Shown: positions 1-6,519 of the stretch, piece by piece
Position numbering within the stretch: position 1 is the stretch's first letter
Layout of the letters: every line of letters begins with the position of its first letter
From: a virus
Direction: 5' to 3' (one strand)
Virus record (IMG/VR): IMGVR_UViG_3300032331_000981
Span: 1 to 22,827 of that record
DNA length: 22,827 nucleotides
Notes under the pieces: model-generated
Seen by the model: only the letters and a program-made list of their open reading frames with translations
Told to the model about the DNA's origin: nothing
The model's database searches: none
Made by a program: the position numbers and the translations under genes

Positions 1-249
1 GACGCCTTTGGCTGAAAAGATGTTGATTACCACAACACCAATCACGCTATTGCTTGCACCTGCGCCGGTACCCATCGTCACGTAGTTGTTATTGGCAAAG
101 CTGACCTGGCATTGCACCCAAGTGCTGATAGGTGTTGGCGTATATGCCATGTTGTGAAATACAACAGGAATAGCAGGCGCTAAGGCTAGCTCAGTCGCTA
201 GGCGGCCTTCGATTACAGCACGAATTGCATTGAGATCAAGCGCAGCCAT
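1..249 (-). CDS. Tail-terminator-like protein (partial, 3' end outside window)
   Basis: The visible 83 residues begin MAALDLNAIRAVIEGRLATE and run off the window edge with no stop. An amphipathic N-terminal helix, then a stretch typical of small phage proteins that pair or cap the tail end (VVFHNMAYTPTPISTWVQCQ), resembles the tail-terminator/DUF4128-like family. The start ATG overlaps the stop of the gp10-like gene as TAATG, so translation is probably coupled. Position after head closure and gp10-like genes is where the tail terminator normally sits in siphovirus late operons. The function is inferred mainly from this position and the N-terminal pattern; I cannot see the C-terminal half. Confidence 0.6.
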   Translation of the reverse strand, partial: MAALDLNAIRAVIEGRLATELALAPAIPVVFHNMAYTPTPISTWVQCQVSFANNNYVTMGTGAGASNSVIGVVVINIFSAKGV

Positions 250-695
250 TAGGATTGCCTCCCGATATGATCCGCCAGTTGCCTAGCGCGGTTTGCCATC
301 TGCCTTGCGATCAGCTCCACCCAACCAGCCGGCGCCTGTGTGCTGTGGCCATTGCCTAGGCGTTCTGCATATGGCAACGTGTTATGGATGTGATATGAGT
401 TGCCAACGCGCTCGCTGCCTGGGTTGTAGTTGATGCCTGTTGCTAGCCCTGGCGTGGGGCTTTGCGGTGGTGATGTTTGCCGCTTGAATGCGGCTGTGGC
501 TTTTTGCTGCGGCCCTGCATCATAGTTGCCGGTTGTATTTTCTCCTACTACCCAGCTCATGCGGAATCGCCCAGTATCAACTGGGCTTTGCATCTTTAGC
601 TCTAGGTCGGTCTCTAGTACCACAATGCGCAGCAACTTATCAACTTGCTCTTCGCTGAACTTACCAAAATCACTTAGCCTGATGATTTGCGCCAT
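249..695 (-). CDS. HK97 gp10-like head-tail / tail-completion protein
   Basis: A 148-aa protein with the hallmark SPVDTGRFRMSW segment (about residues 38-49), which in HK97 gp10-like proteins follows an N-terminal helix. The C-terminal motif LPYAERLGNGHSTQAPAGW (about 107-125) matches the usual 'YA..le.G.s.qaP.G.v' region of this family. The protein is known to act at the head-tail interface or tail tube end during siphovirus assembly. It lies 1 nt after the head-closure gene and its TAA overlaps the ATG of the next gene. The middle (residues 60-95) is rich in Gln, Pro, Gly and Ser and is probably a flexible loop. Family membership is fairly certain; the exact role in the neck is inferred. 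Confidence 0.8.
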   Translation of the reverse strand: MAQIIRLSDFGKFSEEQVDKLLRIVVLETDLELKMQSPVDTGRFRMSWVVGENTTGNYDAGPQQKATAAFKRQTSPPQSPTPGLATGINYNPGSERVGNSYHIHNTLPYAERLGNGHSTQAPAGWVELIARQMANRARQLADHIGRQS

Positions 696-696
696 G

Positions 697-1053
697 TTAA
701 GCCCTCAGTATCAGTTCGTAGGTAATCGACTGGTTATCTTGCTCAATTGTTTGTACGTTAATGATCTGATGCGAAATGGTGCTGATGATAACTCGATCAG
801 CGGTGCTAGGTGTAACAGCTAGATCAGTTGCAGCAATAAACAGCCTCTTATCACCGGCTTGGATCAGTTCATTTACTTCACGTGCCTTGACGTCTTGCAA
901 TACACCGCGCAAGCTGTAATCAGTTGTTGTTTCCGTAATTGCACCCGTGCTGGCATTGTAGGCGCCGCCACTGACGCGCCTATACGTCAATGCGCCGCCG
1001 AACTTCTCCATCAGCTTGGAGGCAGTCTTTTGCAGCGAGGAAGCTAGTGCCAT
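697..1053 (-). CDS. Head closure / head-tail joining protein
   Basis: A 118-aa protein beginning MALASSLQKTASKLMEKFG. The pattern of N-terminal helix, a 'TYRRVSGGAYNASTGAIT' segment, then beta-rich sequence (YSLRGVLQDVK, GDKRLFIAATDL, VIISTISHQIINVQTIEQ) fits the small head-closure proteins (SPP1 gp16 / HK97 gp9 type) that sit between connector and tail. The 'Y(N/D)..TG..t.t..d' segment is typical of these proteins. It sits between the small paralogue pair and the gp10-like gene, the expected place for a head closure gene. Its ATG is the base before the preceding gene's stop (overlap at 1053). No enzyme motif is visible. Confidence 0.7.
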   Translation of the reverse strand: MALASSLQKTASKLMEKFGGALTYRRVSGGAYNASTGAITETTTDYSLRGVLQDVKAREVNELIQAGDKRLFIAATDLAVTPSTADRVIISTISHQIINVQTIEQDNQSITYELILRA

Positions 1054-1301
1054 CAGAGCTTGTAGGCAATGCAGTGGCCAGCCGACAGGTTAATGCTGGT
1101 GAAAACACCATAAATCGTTACTCCAGCGGTAGGAGTATGGCCGGCCAATGATGCCCCGTCATAGTTGGTGCTAATGATTTCAGTGATTGCTGCGCTGCTC
1201 AAAAAAGTAATCGCACACCAGCGGCCAGTCACTGTTGTTGCGGCGTCAACAAAAGTTGCGCCTTTGGAATAATCAATGCCAAGCTGATTGGTATCGCCCA
1301 T
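1053..1301 (-). CDS. Small virion-associated protein, tandem paralogue B
   Basis: An 82-aa beta-rich protein that I cannot name. It is clearly related to the upstream neighbour at 1304-1534. Both have a TGR(W/F) segment near residue 20-27, a central beta region, then GVFTSINLSAG / AVFTSVTLTSG and end in IAYKL / AAYKI. The last 20 residues are the best conserved. Short proteins with this ending are, as far as I recall, common among unassigned structural genes of marine and freshwater phages. Position inside the connector region suggests a capsid decoration, head fibre or neck-associated role. Compact size, lack of charged clusters and no signal peptide also fit a virion surface protein. Function is inference. 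Confidence 0.65.
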   Translation of the reverse strand: MGDTNQLGIDYSKGATFVDAATTVTGRWCAITFLSSAAITEIISTNYDGASLAGHTPTAGVTIYGVFTSINLSAGHCIAYKL

Positions 1302-1303
1302 GA

Positions 1304-1534
1304 TCAGATTTTGTAGGCGGCAATCTTGCCGGATGTCAGCGTAACGCTGGTGAATACTGCTTCAACAGACTGGCCAGCCTTAAGTGGCACGCTGGTAAAT
1401 GTGTTGCCAGTCTGGTTCAGGATCACGGCGCTAGCGATCACTGAATCCTCAAAAGCAACCAGCTCAGAAAAGCGACCCGTGTGGGCTGCCGTATCGCTGA
1501 TGTACTCAAACCCAATGGCGTATTCGGAAGACAT
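1304..1534 (-). CDS. Small virion-associated protein, tandem paralogue A
   Basis: A 76-aa protein starting MSSEYAIGFEYISD, with the segment AHTGRFSELVAFEDSVI and the C-terminal block AVFTSVTLTSGKIAAYKI. It aligns with the 82-aa product of the next gene over most of its length, so the pair looks like an old tandem duplication (sequence divergence is high except at the C-terminus). It starts 2 nt after the connector stop and 2 nt separate it from its paralogue, so all are in one transcript. The likely fold is a small beta sandwich. A decoration or neck-whisker role is possible but not shown. Confidence 0.65.
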   Translation of the reverse strand: MSSEYAIGFEYISDTAAHTGRFSELVAFEDSVIASAVILNQTGNTFTSVPLKAGQSVEAVFTSVTLTSGKIAAYKI

Positions 1535-1536
1535 GA

Positions 1537-2100
1537 TCAGCTCCGGCGAATTGAGATATTGCCTGGTCCACTGATTCTAAGGCCTGTCAGGTAGCGTTCC
1601 ATCATCGGCGGCACCTTGTCAACACCGGCTTGTGGGCTGCTGGTGTTCAGCGTAACGCTAATCGGCCCGATGCTGACGCTGTTGTAATCTTCAAGTCCGC
1701 TAAGCCCAAGGCTATCGGTATTGTTGTTCAGGAAGACAGCCAGCACGGCCTGAGCTTGCTTGATCTGCGTTGGGATTTCGGTATCAGTAAAATAATCAGT
1801 TGTAATACGAAACGGAAACCCAACGGCGTAAGTATTGATGTAGGTATCAGGCTTGCGTACACCAGTGCGCGGCCATTGCAGCGCTTGCGTATCAGTAGCG
1901 CGGGCACCAAGAAACCGCTCGCGGTCTAGCCTTTGCGTTGCGGTGTACAATGCACGGTTTTTGGCATCGGTGGTTGCCGTTGCCCATGCAGTCACATCAG
2001 CATCTTCGATTAGGCCATCAATAATGGCCTGCGCATCAGCTAGCGTCTGGTACGTGTTTGACGTGCTTCCGCCGGCTGTTGCGATTAGGGTGATCGCCAT
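1537..2100 (-). CDS. Head-tail connector/adaptor protein (DnaT-like 'DnaT_2' type)
   Basis: A 187-aa protein with the pattern TYQTLADAQAIIDGL (residues 17-31), AKNRALYTATQRLDRERFLG (46-65) and ALQWPRTGV (73-81). This is the signature of a phage family often labelled 'putative DnaT-like ssDNA-binding protein' in databases but found in head-tail adaptor positions. The 'ALxWPRtGv' motif is the clearest part. The helical body is probably the ring-forming connector layer below the portal. It lies between the capsid-side genes and head closure, which supports the adaptor role over a DNA-binding one. No ribosome site is obvious before its ATG; its first 65 bases overlap the small gene at 2036-2212, which may couple their translation. 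Confidence 0.75.
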   Translation of the reverse strand: MAITLIATAGGSTSNTYQTLADAQAIIDGLIEDADVTAWATATTDAKNRALYTATQRLDRERFLGARATDTQALQWPRTGVRKPDTYINTYAVGFPFRITTDYFTDTEIPTQIKQAQAVLAVFLNNNTDSLGLSGLEDYNSVSIGPISVTLNTSSPQAGVDKVPPMMERYLTGLRISGPGNISIRRS

Positions 2101-2212
2101 TATTGGGTTCTGGTGTTGGATCTATCTTAGCTGGCTCCGGCGTAGAAAAAGAGGCCACATCCAAAGATGCAGCCTCCTTGTTACGCAGTCGCCGGAAGGC
2201 GAACAGTCCCAT
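2036..2212 (-). CDS. Small basic Pro-rich protein (hypothetical)
   Basis: A 58-aa reading frame beginning MGLFAFRRLRNKEAASLDVA and ending with a basic tail (NRNSRRKHVKHVPDAS). The middle is Pro/Glu rich (TPEPAKIDPTPEPNN). The ATG overlaps the stop of the upstream gene as TAATG, the linkage seen elsewhere in this operon. The frame fills an otherwise empty 110-nt gap, then overlaps the connector gene by 65 nt in another frame. Short genes with a hydrophobic start, Pro-rich linker and basic tail are often found just after the capsid gene in tailed phages, with unknown role. The long overlap is the main doubt. Confidence 0.45.
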   Translation of the reverse strand: MGLFAFRRLRNKEAASLDVASFSTPEPAKIDPTPEPNNGDHPNRNSRRKHVKHVPDAS

Positions 2213-2625
2213 TAGGCAACAGCAGATCCAGTGGAGCCCAAGCCATATAGGGTGATGGCCTGTGAACCGGCGGTGACATTAGTCACGTAGCCGATGAACT
2301 CCTTGGAGGCGTTCTGAACCACAGTGGCAACACCTGAAACGGTAACGCCAGAACCACCAGCAACGGTAATGGTAATAGCAGTAGCAGCAGCATTCAGTAC
2401 CACAACACGGAAGGAAGTACCGACAGCACAATCACCGCCAATGGCAGAGATGATGTTGGCAGCAGTTTCAGTGGTGTAGGTAGCGGTGCTGGTGGGGATG
2501 CCACGCACAATCGAGTTATACGATTGCGCAGCGGTCAATGTGGCAGTGTTGGTAACATTTGCCAAGGTGCTAGTACCAGGCAGCAAGCCGCCGGGGATGT
2601 CGCCAAGCTCAAAGATAGAAGCCAT
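2212..2625 (-). CDS. Putative capsid decoration / head protein
   Basis: A 137-aa, Thr/Ala/Gly/Val-rich protein with almost no charged residues after residue 60. Blocks such as TAITITVAGGSGVTVSGVAT and FIGYVTNVTAGSQAITLYGLG indicate a beta-sandwich or beta-roll fold typical of head decoration proteins and fibre tips. It starts 12 nt after the major capsid stop and is the only gene of this size next to it, where decoration proteins commonly lie. I do not recognise a specific family. A role in stabilising the shell is therefore inference from composition and position. It could also be a head fibre subunit. Confidence 0.65.
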   Translation of the reverse strand: MASIFELGDIPGGLLPGTSTLANVTNTATLTAAQSYNSIVRGIPTSTATYTTETAANIISAIGGDCAVGTSFRVVVLNAAATAITITVAGGSGVTVSGVATVVQNASKEFIGYVTNVTAGSQAITLYGLGSTGSAVA

Positions 2626-2636
2626 GGTTAATTACC

Positions 2637-3662
2637 TCAATCGAAGTTGGAGGTGTTAGTCGCACGCACGATACCAATGTTCTTGGTTTCGTACACCTTG
2701 GTCCAGTTGGTGATGGTCTCCAACTGAGCGCGGGTTGGGTTGGTGGTAGTCACCGCCCACTTAGCGCCAACAGGGTGATACACGTAATGAAGGTCCATCG
2801 ACATGGCATCGCTCTTGGCGAGGATGTCACGGTCGGTTTCAATCTCCATTCCCATTTGCTCACCGCTGGCGATAGCGCCTTGGGTGAAGAAATAGGTTGC
2901 ATACTCAGTGCTGGAGCCGCTGCCTTCGGTTTGAACGTCGTCAGAGACGATCACGCGCAGACCCATGTAGGTAGGTACGGTCACATCACCGCCATAGGCA
3001 GCAACGATCGTACCGCCGGACTGGGTAGTGCTAGTGCCACGGGCATCGGTGGTTGCCACGTAGTCAATAGCACGGCGCTCCACCAAGTCATAGTAGACCT
3101 TGGAGTGCATACAAACAGCAGCCAGCTTGTCGCCTTGGTCGCCCAGGATTGAGCGAGCTTCGGCAACGTGGCGGGGCGACAGCACGGTAGGTGTATCACC
3201 GCTCAGGCCGTCGATCGTCAGATCAACGAAAGAAGCAGAAGCGTTGGTGCCGAGCGTGCCGAAAATACCAGCCAGGCAGGAAAGAAGATCTTTCTGGCGT
3301 TGGTTGGCAACATAATCAGCAATCTTGGCGCCGATGGCGGCCATGGGGTCAGCGCCAGCAGCAAGGGCTGCAAGATCGCGTGCCTCAAAGGCGCGGCCAC
3401 GGTGCAGGATCACGCCAACTTGCTTATCAGCAGTGATCTTACCAGGGGTCAGTGAGGTGCTGTCAGTCAGCACTTCAAAGTCGCCAGATAGGTTGGCTTT
3501 CCAGAAGGGAACGTTGATGAAATCACCACCCTCGGTAGCATTCAACTCCGCCAGTGGTTGGACCACACCGCTAGCCAGGAAGGCATCGCGTTGGGTGGTC
3601 TGCTCCAACAAATAGGGAGTAAAAATCTCGGGGATGATGACATCAGAGCGAAGAGTCGCCAT
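2637..3662 (-). CDS. Major capsid protein (HK97-fold, Gp13-like family)
   Basis: A 341-aa protein starting MATLRSDVIIPEIFTPYLLE, the usual opening of the phage 'major capsid protein 13-like' family (PF20036 type). Other family features are the INVPFWKANLSGDFEVL segment (49-65), 'DKQVGVILHRGRAFEARDLA' (80-99, spine helix region begins), a long helical section with ADYVANQRQKDL, then AVCMHSKVYYDL (183-194) and a C-terminal axial domain with YHPVGAKWAV. It forms the icosahedral shell. It follows the scaffold gene as expected, and no protease gene or delta domain is seen, so the shell probably matures without a propeptide protease. An 85-nt leader with two hairpins precedes the ATG, which has no clear Shine-Dalgarno sequence. 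Confidence 0.9.
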   Translation of the reverse strand: MATLRSDVIIPEIFTPYLLEQTTQRDAFLASGVVQPLAELNATEGGDFINVPFWKANLSGDFEVLTDSTSLTPGKITADKQVGVILHRGRAFEARDLAALAAGADPMAAIGAKIADYVANQRQKDLLSCLAGIFGTLGTNASASFVDLTIDGLSGDTPTVLSPRHVAEARSILGDQGDKLAAVCMHSKVYYDLVERRAIDYVATTDARGTSTTQSGGTIVAAYGGDVTVPTYMGLRVIVSDDVQTEGSGSSTEYATYFFTQGAIASGEQMGMEIETDRDILAKSDAMSMDLHYVYHPVGAKWAVTTTNPTRAQLETITNWTKVYETKNIGIVRATNTSNFD

Positions 3663-3696
3663 GGTGTCGGGGGGGCAATGGGATGATTGACGGTTT

Positions 3697-3729
3697 GGGC
3701 GCAGCCCCTAGCTAAATGGCGCAGCCATT
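3697..3729 (-). promoter_or_regulatory. Paired GCA-triloop hairpins in the leader of the major capsid gene
   Basis: Two short perfect inverted repeats lie between the scaffold stop and the capsid start. They read GGGC-GCA-GCCC (3697-3707) and AATGGC-GCA-GCCATT (3715-3729). In the minus-strand transcript both would show a UGC triloop. No U-run follows either, so they are not classic terminators. They may mark an RNA-processing or stability element that raises capsid expression. Confidence 0.4.
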
Positions 3730-3747
3730 ACAGCAGTTGCATCCATA

Positions 3748-4413
3748 CTAGCGTTGCGCGGCTGCTTTCATGCGATCGTATAGATCACGATCAGTGCGAT
3801 ACAGCCTGGATTGCTCGGTTAGGTTGAATGTTTCAGGCGCAAACGGGTTTTTACCAAGTGGCGCCTGGCCTGCATTGCTGCCGGCTGATGGTGCGCCGCT
3901 GCCCTGCGGCCTTGGTGCCTTCTGCATCCATGATGGCAACGTCTTTGCCCATTCTGCGACTGGTGTGCGCTGGTAGCCGTCAACGACGACCACAGTCCCA
4001 TCAGGTTCGCGCTCGATCCTGTCGGCACTGAGCTTCGAACGCAGCACTAGGTCAGGGTCATGGACGATCTCAGCCAATGCCGTAACAGCAGGTGCAATCA
4101 ACTCAAGTTCTCGGACTTTTGCTTCGAGGGATTCAATGCGCTGGTCCTTTTGCGCCGTCGCCTCACGGTACTGCTGCTCCAGAGCTTGCCTTGCTTCGGT
4201 GTAGTTGCCTTGCTGTTCAAGCTGCTGCTGTTCATGCGTGCGCTTGAACTCAAGCAACTCATCGACGTTGACCCCATCTGGCACCTTAGACGCTTTGGAC
4301 TTTGCAGCACGTAGCTCAGTGATTAGCTCGCTGTTCTTGCGTTCTAATGCTTCGATGCTGCGTTGCATTGCATCAGTAGCCGCAGGCTCCTGATTGGTGA
4401 TTTCTTCGGACAT
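3748..4413 (-). CDS. Scaffolding protein
   Basis: A 221-aa, highly charged protein directly upstream of the capsid gene. Residues 15-110 form a long coiled coil (SIEALERKNSELITELRA, EARQALEQQYREATAQK, RIESLEAKVRELE). This is followed by a short helical region, a disordered Gly/Ser/Pro linker (PRPQGSGAPSAGSNAGQAP) and a conserved-looking tail NPFAPETFNLTEQSRLYR. Phage scaffolds of this kind guide capsid assembly and leave or remain inside the head; the basic C-terminal helix usually touches the shell. Length, coiled coil and place before the capsid gene all agree. A hairpin lies one base before its ATG. Confidence 0.8.
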   Translation of the reverse strand: MSEEITNQEPAATDAMQRSIEALERKNSELITELRAAKSKASKVPDGVNVDELLEFKRTHEQQQLEQQGNYTEARQALEQQYREATAQKDQRIESLEAKVRELELIAPAVTALAEIVHDPDLVLRSKLSADRIEREPDGTVVVVDGYQRTPVAEWAKTLPSWMQKAPRPQGSGAPSAGSNAGQAPLGKNPFAPETFNLTEQSRLYRTDRDLYDRMKAAAQR

Positions 4414-4414
4414 T

Positions 4415-4429
4415 TATCCCGCAGGGATA
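4415..4429 (-). promoter_or_regulatory. GCA-triloop hairpin touching the scaffold start codon
   Basis: A perfect inverted repeat TATCCC-GCA-GGGATA ends one base before the scaffold ATG (minus strand, 4413). It shares the GCA (UGC in RNA) triloop with the two hairpins after the scaffold gene. It leaves no room for a free ribosome-binding site, so it could limit scaffold translation or mark RNA cleavage. Confidence 0.4.
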
Positions 4430-4436
4430 GGTTGCC

Positions 4437-4709
4437 CTACCACTTTACCTTATCAGCCCAGTAAGCAGCAGACAGTTTACCCTTGGCGATATTATCGGCG
4501 TGCCGTGCCTTGAATGATGCGCGGCGTGCTTTATCTGCGGCTGATTCACCTTTCTTCGCTGGTGATCCTGATACACCTTGCTGGCCAAAGCGGATCAGCT
4601 TTACCGTATCGCCTTCTTTGGCAAGTACGGCATGGGACTTATTTGGATTATTTGGCGTGCGTTTGGGCTTGTTGTAACCCTCAAATTGCTCGCCGCGATA
4701 GGTGATCAC
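4437..4709 (-). CDS. Small basic phage protein (90 aa, conserved hypothetical)
   Basis: A 90-aa, Lys/Arg-rich protein. The start is GTG, overlapping the stop of the upstream gene as GTGA. The sequence MITYRGEQFEGYNKPKRTPN is followed by SHAVLAKEGDTVKLIRFGQQ and a C-terminal half rich in Ala/Lys/Arg ending in KGKLSAAYWADKVKW. I recall this type (AVLAKEG..VKLIRFG then SAAYWA.K.KW) as a family of unknown function common in aquatic phages, usually in or near head genes. Small basic proteins in this place could bind packaged DNA or the scaffold. No catalytic motif can be seen. Confidence 0.75.
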   Translation of the reverse strand: MITYRGEQFEGYNKPKRTPNNPNKSHAVLAKEGDTVKLIRFGQQGVSGSPAKKGESAADKARRASFKARHADNIAKGKLSAAYWADKVKW

Positions 4710-4870
4710 TTCTTTTTCTTGGGTTTCTTGGTAGTCTTAGCAGCGGCCTTGAATGCAGCGGCGCTAGGGCGGCCTTCTTCACCCTTGCGTGCCATGCGTT
4801 CTTTGCTGCCAGCTTCGATCCGCTTGCGCTTGGCGTTGATGTTGGCGTAAAGGCCGGGCTTCTTAGGCAT
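4706..4870 (-). CDS. Small Lys-rich protein (54 aa)
   Basis: A 54-aa frame starting MPKKPGLYANINAKRKRIEA and ending with a Lys-rich tail (KTTKKPKKKK). The 'GLYANI.AKRKRI..GS.E.M' opening is one I recall from many small phage proteins of unknown function. Its ATG overlaps the upstream stop as TGATG and its own TGA overlaps the next GTG, so three basic genes are translationally linked. The strong positive charge points to nucleic-acid contact, perhaps inside the head, but this is inference. Confidence 0.75.
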   Translation of the reverse strand: MPKKPGLYANINAKRKRIEAGSKERMARKGEEGRPSAAAFKAAAKTTKKPKKKK

Positions 4871-5043
4871 CACTTCTTCTTGCGGGTTTTGCCGGCTTCG
4901 GACAATGCAATAGCAATCGCCTGCTTACGGCTTTTGACCTTAGGGCCTTTGCCGGGGCCTGGCTTGCCGCTTTGCAGCGTGCCGCGCTTGTACTCACCCA
5001 TCACCTTGGCGACCTTGGCTTGGGATTTGGTTGGTTTTTTCAT
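4870..5043 (-). CDS. Small basic protein, DUF6496-like (57 aa)
   Basis: A 57-aa basic protein with the motif VAKVMGEYKRGTLQSGK and then KVKSRKQAIAIALSEAGKTR, ending RKKK. The block 'VM.E(Y/F)KRG.L.SG...KVKSRKQAIAIALSEAG' is the signature of the DUF6496 family, found in phages and bacteria, function unknown. The ATG lies 4 nt after the gp7-like stop, with GAGGG just upstream as a Shine-Dalgarno candidate. It is the first of three linked Lys-rich genes between gp7 and scaffold. Confidence 0.8.
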   Translation of the reverse strand: MKKPTKSQAKVAKVMGEYKRGTLQSGKPGPGKGPKVKSRKQAIAIALSEAGKTRKKK

Positions 5044-5047
5044 GCCC

Positions 5048-6244
5048 TCAGTCTATCGGCTTGTACTTCTCCCTCAGCTCTGCCAGCGTCAGCTCGGAGC
5101 CATCATCACGAACTAGCTTTGCCATGGCATCCGTTGGGCCGTACTTTTTGGCAAGGCGGTTAAAATATGCCACCTTGCCGGGGCCTAGCGCATCGGCCTG
5201 AGTAGTACGTGGCTGCTTTGCTAGCCATTGCCCGTAGGTTTCATTGCCTGGCACCGGCCCATCCATGCTTGCGCGTTTGCCTTCTGGCGGTGGTGGTATG
5301 TCAAGTGCTTTGTAGTCGATTACTGGCACCGTAGTCGATCGGCAATTGAAATGCTGCGGCGGCAATGGGCCTTTGCCATATTCAAACTCACGGCTATCCA
5401 ATGCACGGCATATTGCGCTGGTCCTGGTGTCAAGCGTTGCAATGTAGCGGTACTTCTTGGTAATGTCTTGATTGCCCTCGTACACCTGCTGACTGGCGGC
5501 ATTAGCTACTTGGTTGATGCTTGTTCGTACTAATGCAATAATCTGATTATCTGCTACTTGCGTTAGCTGTCCGCCTGCTGCTGCTATCTGCCCTACAGTT
5601 TTTGCTTCTTCACCAAATTGCAGACTACCGATCAGCCGCTTTGCTATTGATTGTGTTGTCTCACCAGTTAATAGACCATTGCGTACAACTTGGCTGAACT
5701 GCTCAGCTTGTGATGTAGCAATGCCGCGAAATGCTTTGCTTACTACTTGCCCATTGGGTAGCGTAATCGTTGCACCTTGCGCAGCAGTAAGGCTATAGGT
5801 CTGCGGTGCGCCGTTGACTGCGGCAAATAGATCATCCGATAATGTGACAACATTAAGCTGCGTTGGATCTGTTGTTACAACAGATTGCGCAAACTGCGGG
5901 CTGATCTCTACGGTATTGATATTGCTGCGCAATATACCTGGCGGCATGGCTTTGCGTAACTCATCGGTTACGAACTGCGATTGTAGCTCAGCAATTCCTT
6001 GCAGCTCGGTTGCCGTTAGCTCAGTCGCATCACCCGCCCAGCCATCAAGGGATTCTTTCAACTGCGCAAGGATTGACCGCAGCCGTGCAGCCTTGACCGG
6101 TGCCGCAAGGTCATCGATCACGCGCAACTGATCTACAGCATCAATGATGATGTCGTTATAGGCATTTATGACGCGCCGTGCAACGCTATTGCTATAGCGA
6201 TTAAGGTCGATCGCATTTTTATATAGCCTTGCTGGTGTGCTCAC
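5048..6244 (-). CDS. Head morphogenesis protein, SPP1 gp7 / Mu F-like
   Basis: A 398-aa protein. The N-terminal half is helical; the C-terminal half contains the Mu F/SPP1 gp7 domain (PF04233): RTSINQVANAASQQVYEG (about 239-256), then RYIATLDTRTSAICRALDSR (266-285) and LPPQHFNCRSTTVPV (294-308). The Cys in ICRALD and HFNCRS are the usual conserved pair. Family members are minor head proteins that bind the portal and help procapsid assembly or DNA entry. The start is GTG, overlapping the upstream TGA as GTGA. It sits one gene after the portal, as expected. The tail after residue 330 is basic and variable. Confidence 0.85.
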   Translation of the reverse strand: MSTPARLYKNAIDLNRYSNSVARRVINAYNDIIIDAVDQLRVIDDLAAPVKAARLRSILAQLKESLDGWAGDATELTATELQGIAELQSQFVTDELRKAMPPGILRSNINTVEISPQFAQSVVTTDPTQLNVVTLSDDLFAAVNGAPQTYSLTAAQGATITLPNGQVVSKAFRGIATSQAEQFSQVVRNGLLTGETTQSIAKRLIGSLQFGEEAKTVGQIAAAGGQLTQVADNQIIALVRTSINQVANAASQQVYEGNQDITKKYRYIATLDTRTSAICRALDSREFEYGKGPLPPQHFNCRSTTVPVIDYKALDIPPPPEGKRASMDGPVPGNETYGQWLAKQPRTTQADALGPGKVAYFNRLAKKYGPTDAMAKLVRDDGSELTLAELREKYKPID

Positions 6245-6519
6245 ATTCCTCTAACGCCAAATGCCTCAAGCGGCCATTCAGTACGGATATTTACATCAGC
6301 ACCTTGGATCATTGCATCAAGGATAACATCTGCTAATTCATTGAAGCCATCCTCGCCATTTTCCATGATGGCAAATTCTGTTACCTTATTATCTTTGATG
6401 TTGATGCGAACGATCGCCAGCATATCAACAGGCAGCCGACCGCGTACAAAGGTAAGCGTTTGGCCGCTGAAATCATGCTTAGTGCGACGGCGAAATAAGT
6501 CGCGGATCCAGTCGATCAT
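6241..6519 (-). CDS. Hypothetical 92-aa protein between portal and gp7-like gene
   Basis: The product begins MIDWIRDLFRRRTKHDFSGQ, with an aromatic/basic amphipathic N-terminal helix. A mixed alpha/beta section follows (LPVDMLAIVRINIKDNKVTE, AIMENGEDGFNELADVIL). I do not recognise the family. The ATG overlaps the portal stop (ATGA) and its stop overlaps the GTG of the gp7-like gene, so it is tightly built into the head operon and is very probably real. A portal- or gp7-associated role is possible from the position alone. Confidence 0.7.
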   Translation of the reverse strand: MIDWIRDLFRRRTKHDFSGQTLTFVRGRLPVDMLAIVRINIKDNKVTEFAIMENGEDGFNELADVILDAMIQGADVNIRTEWPLEAFGVRGM

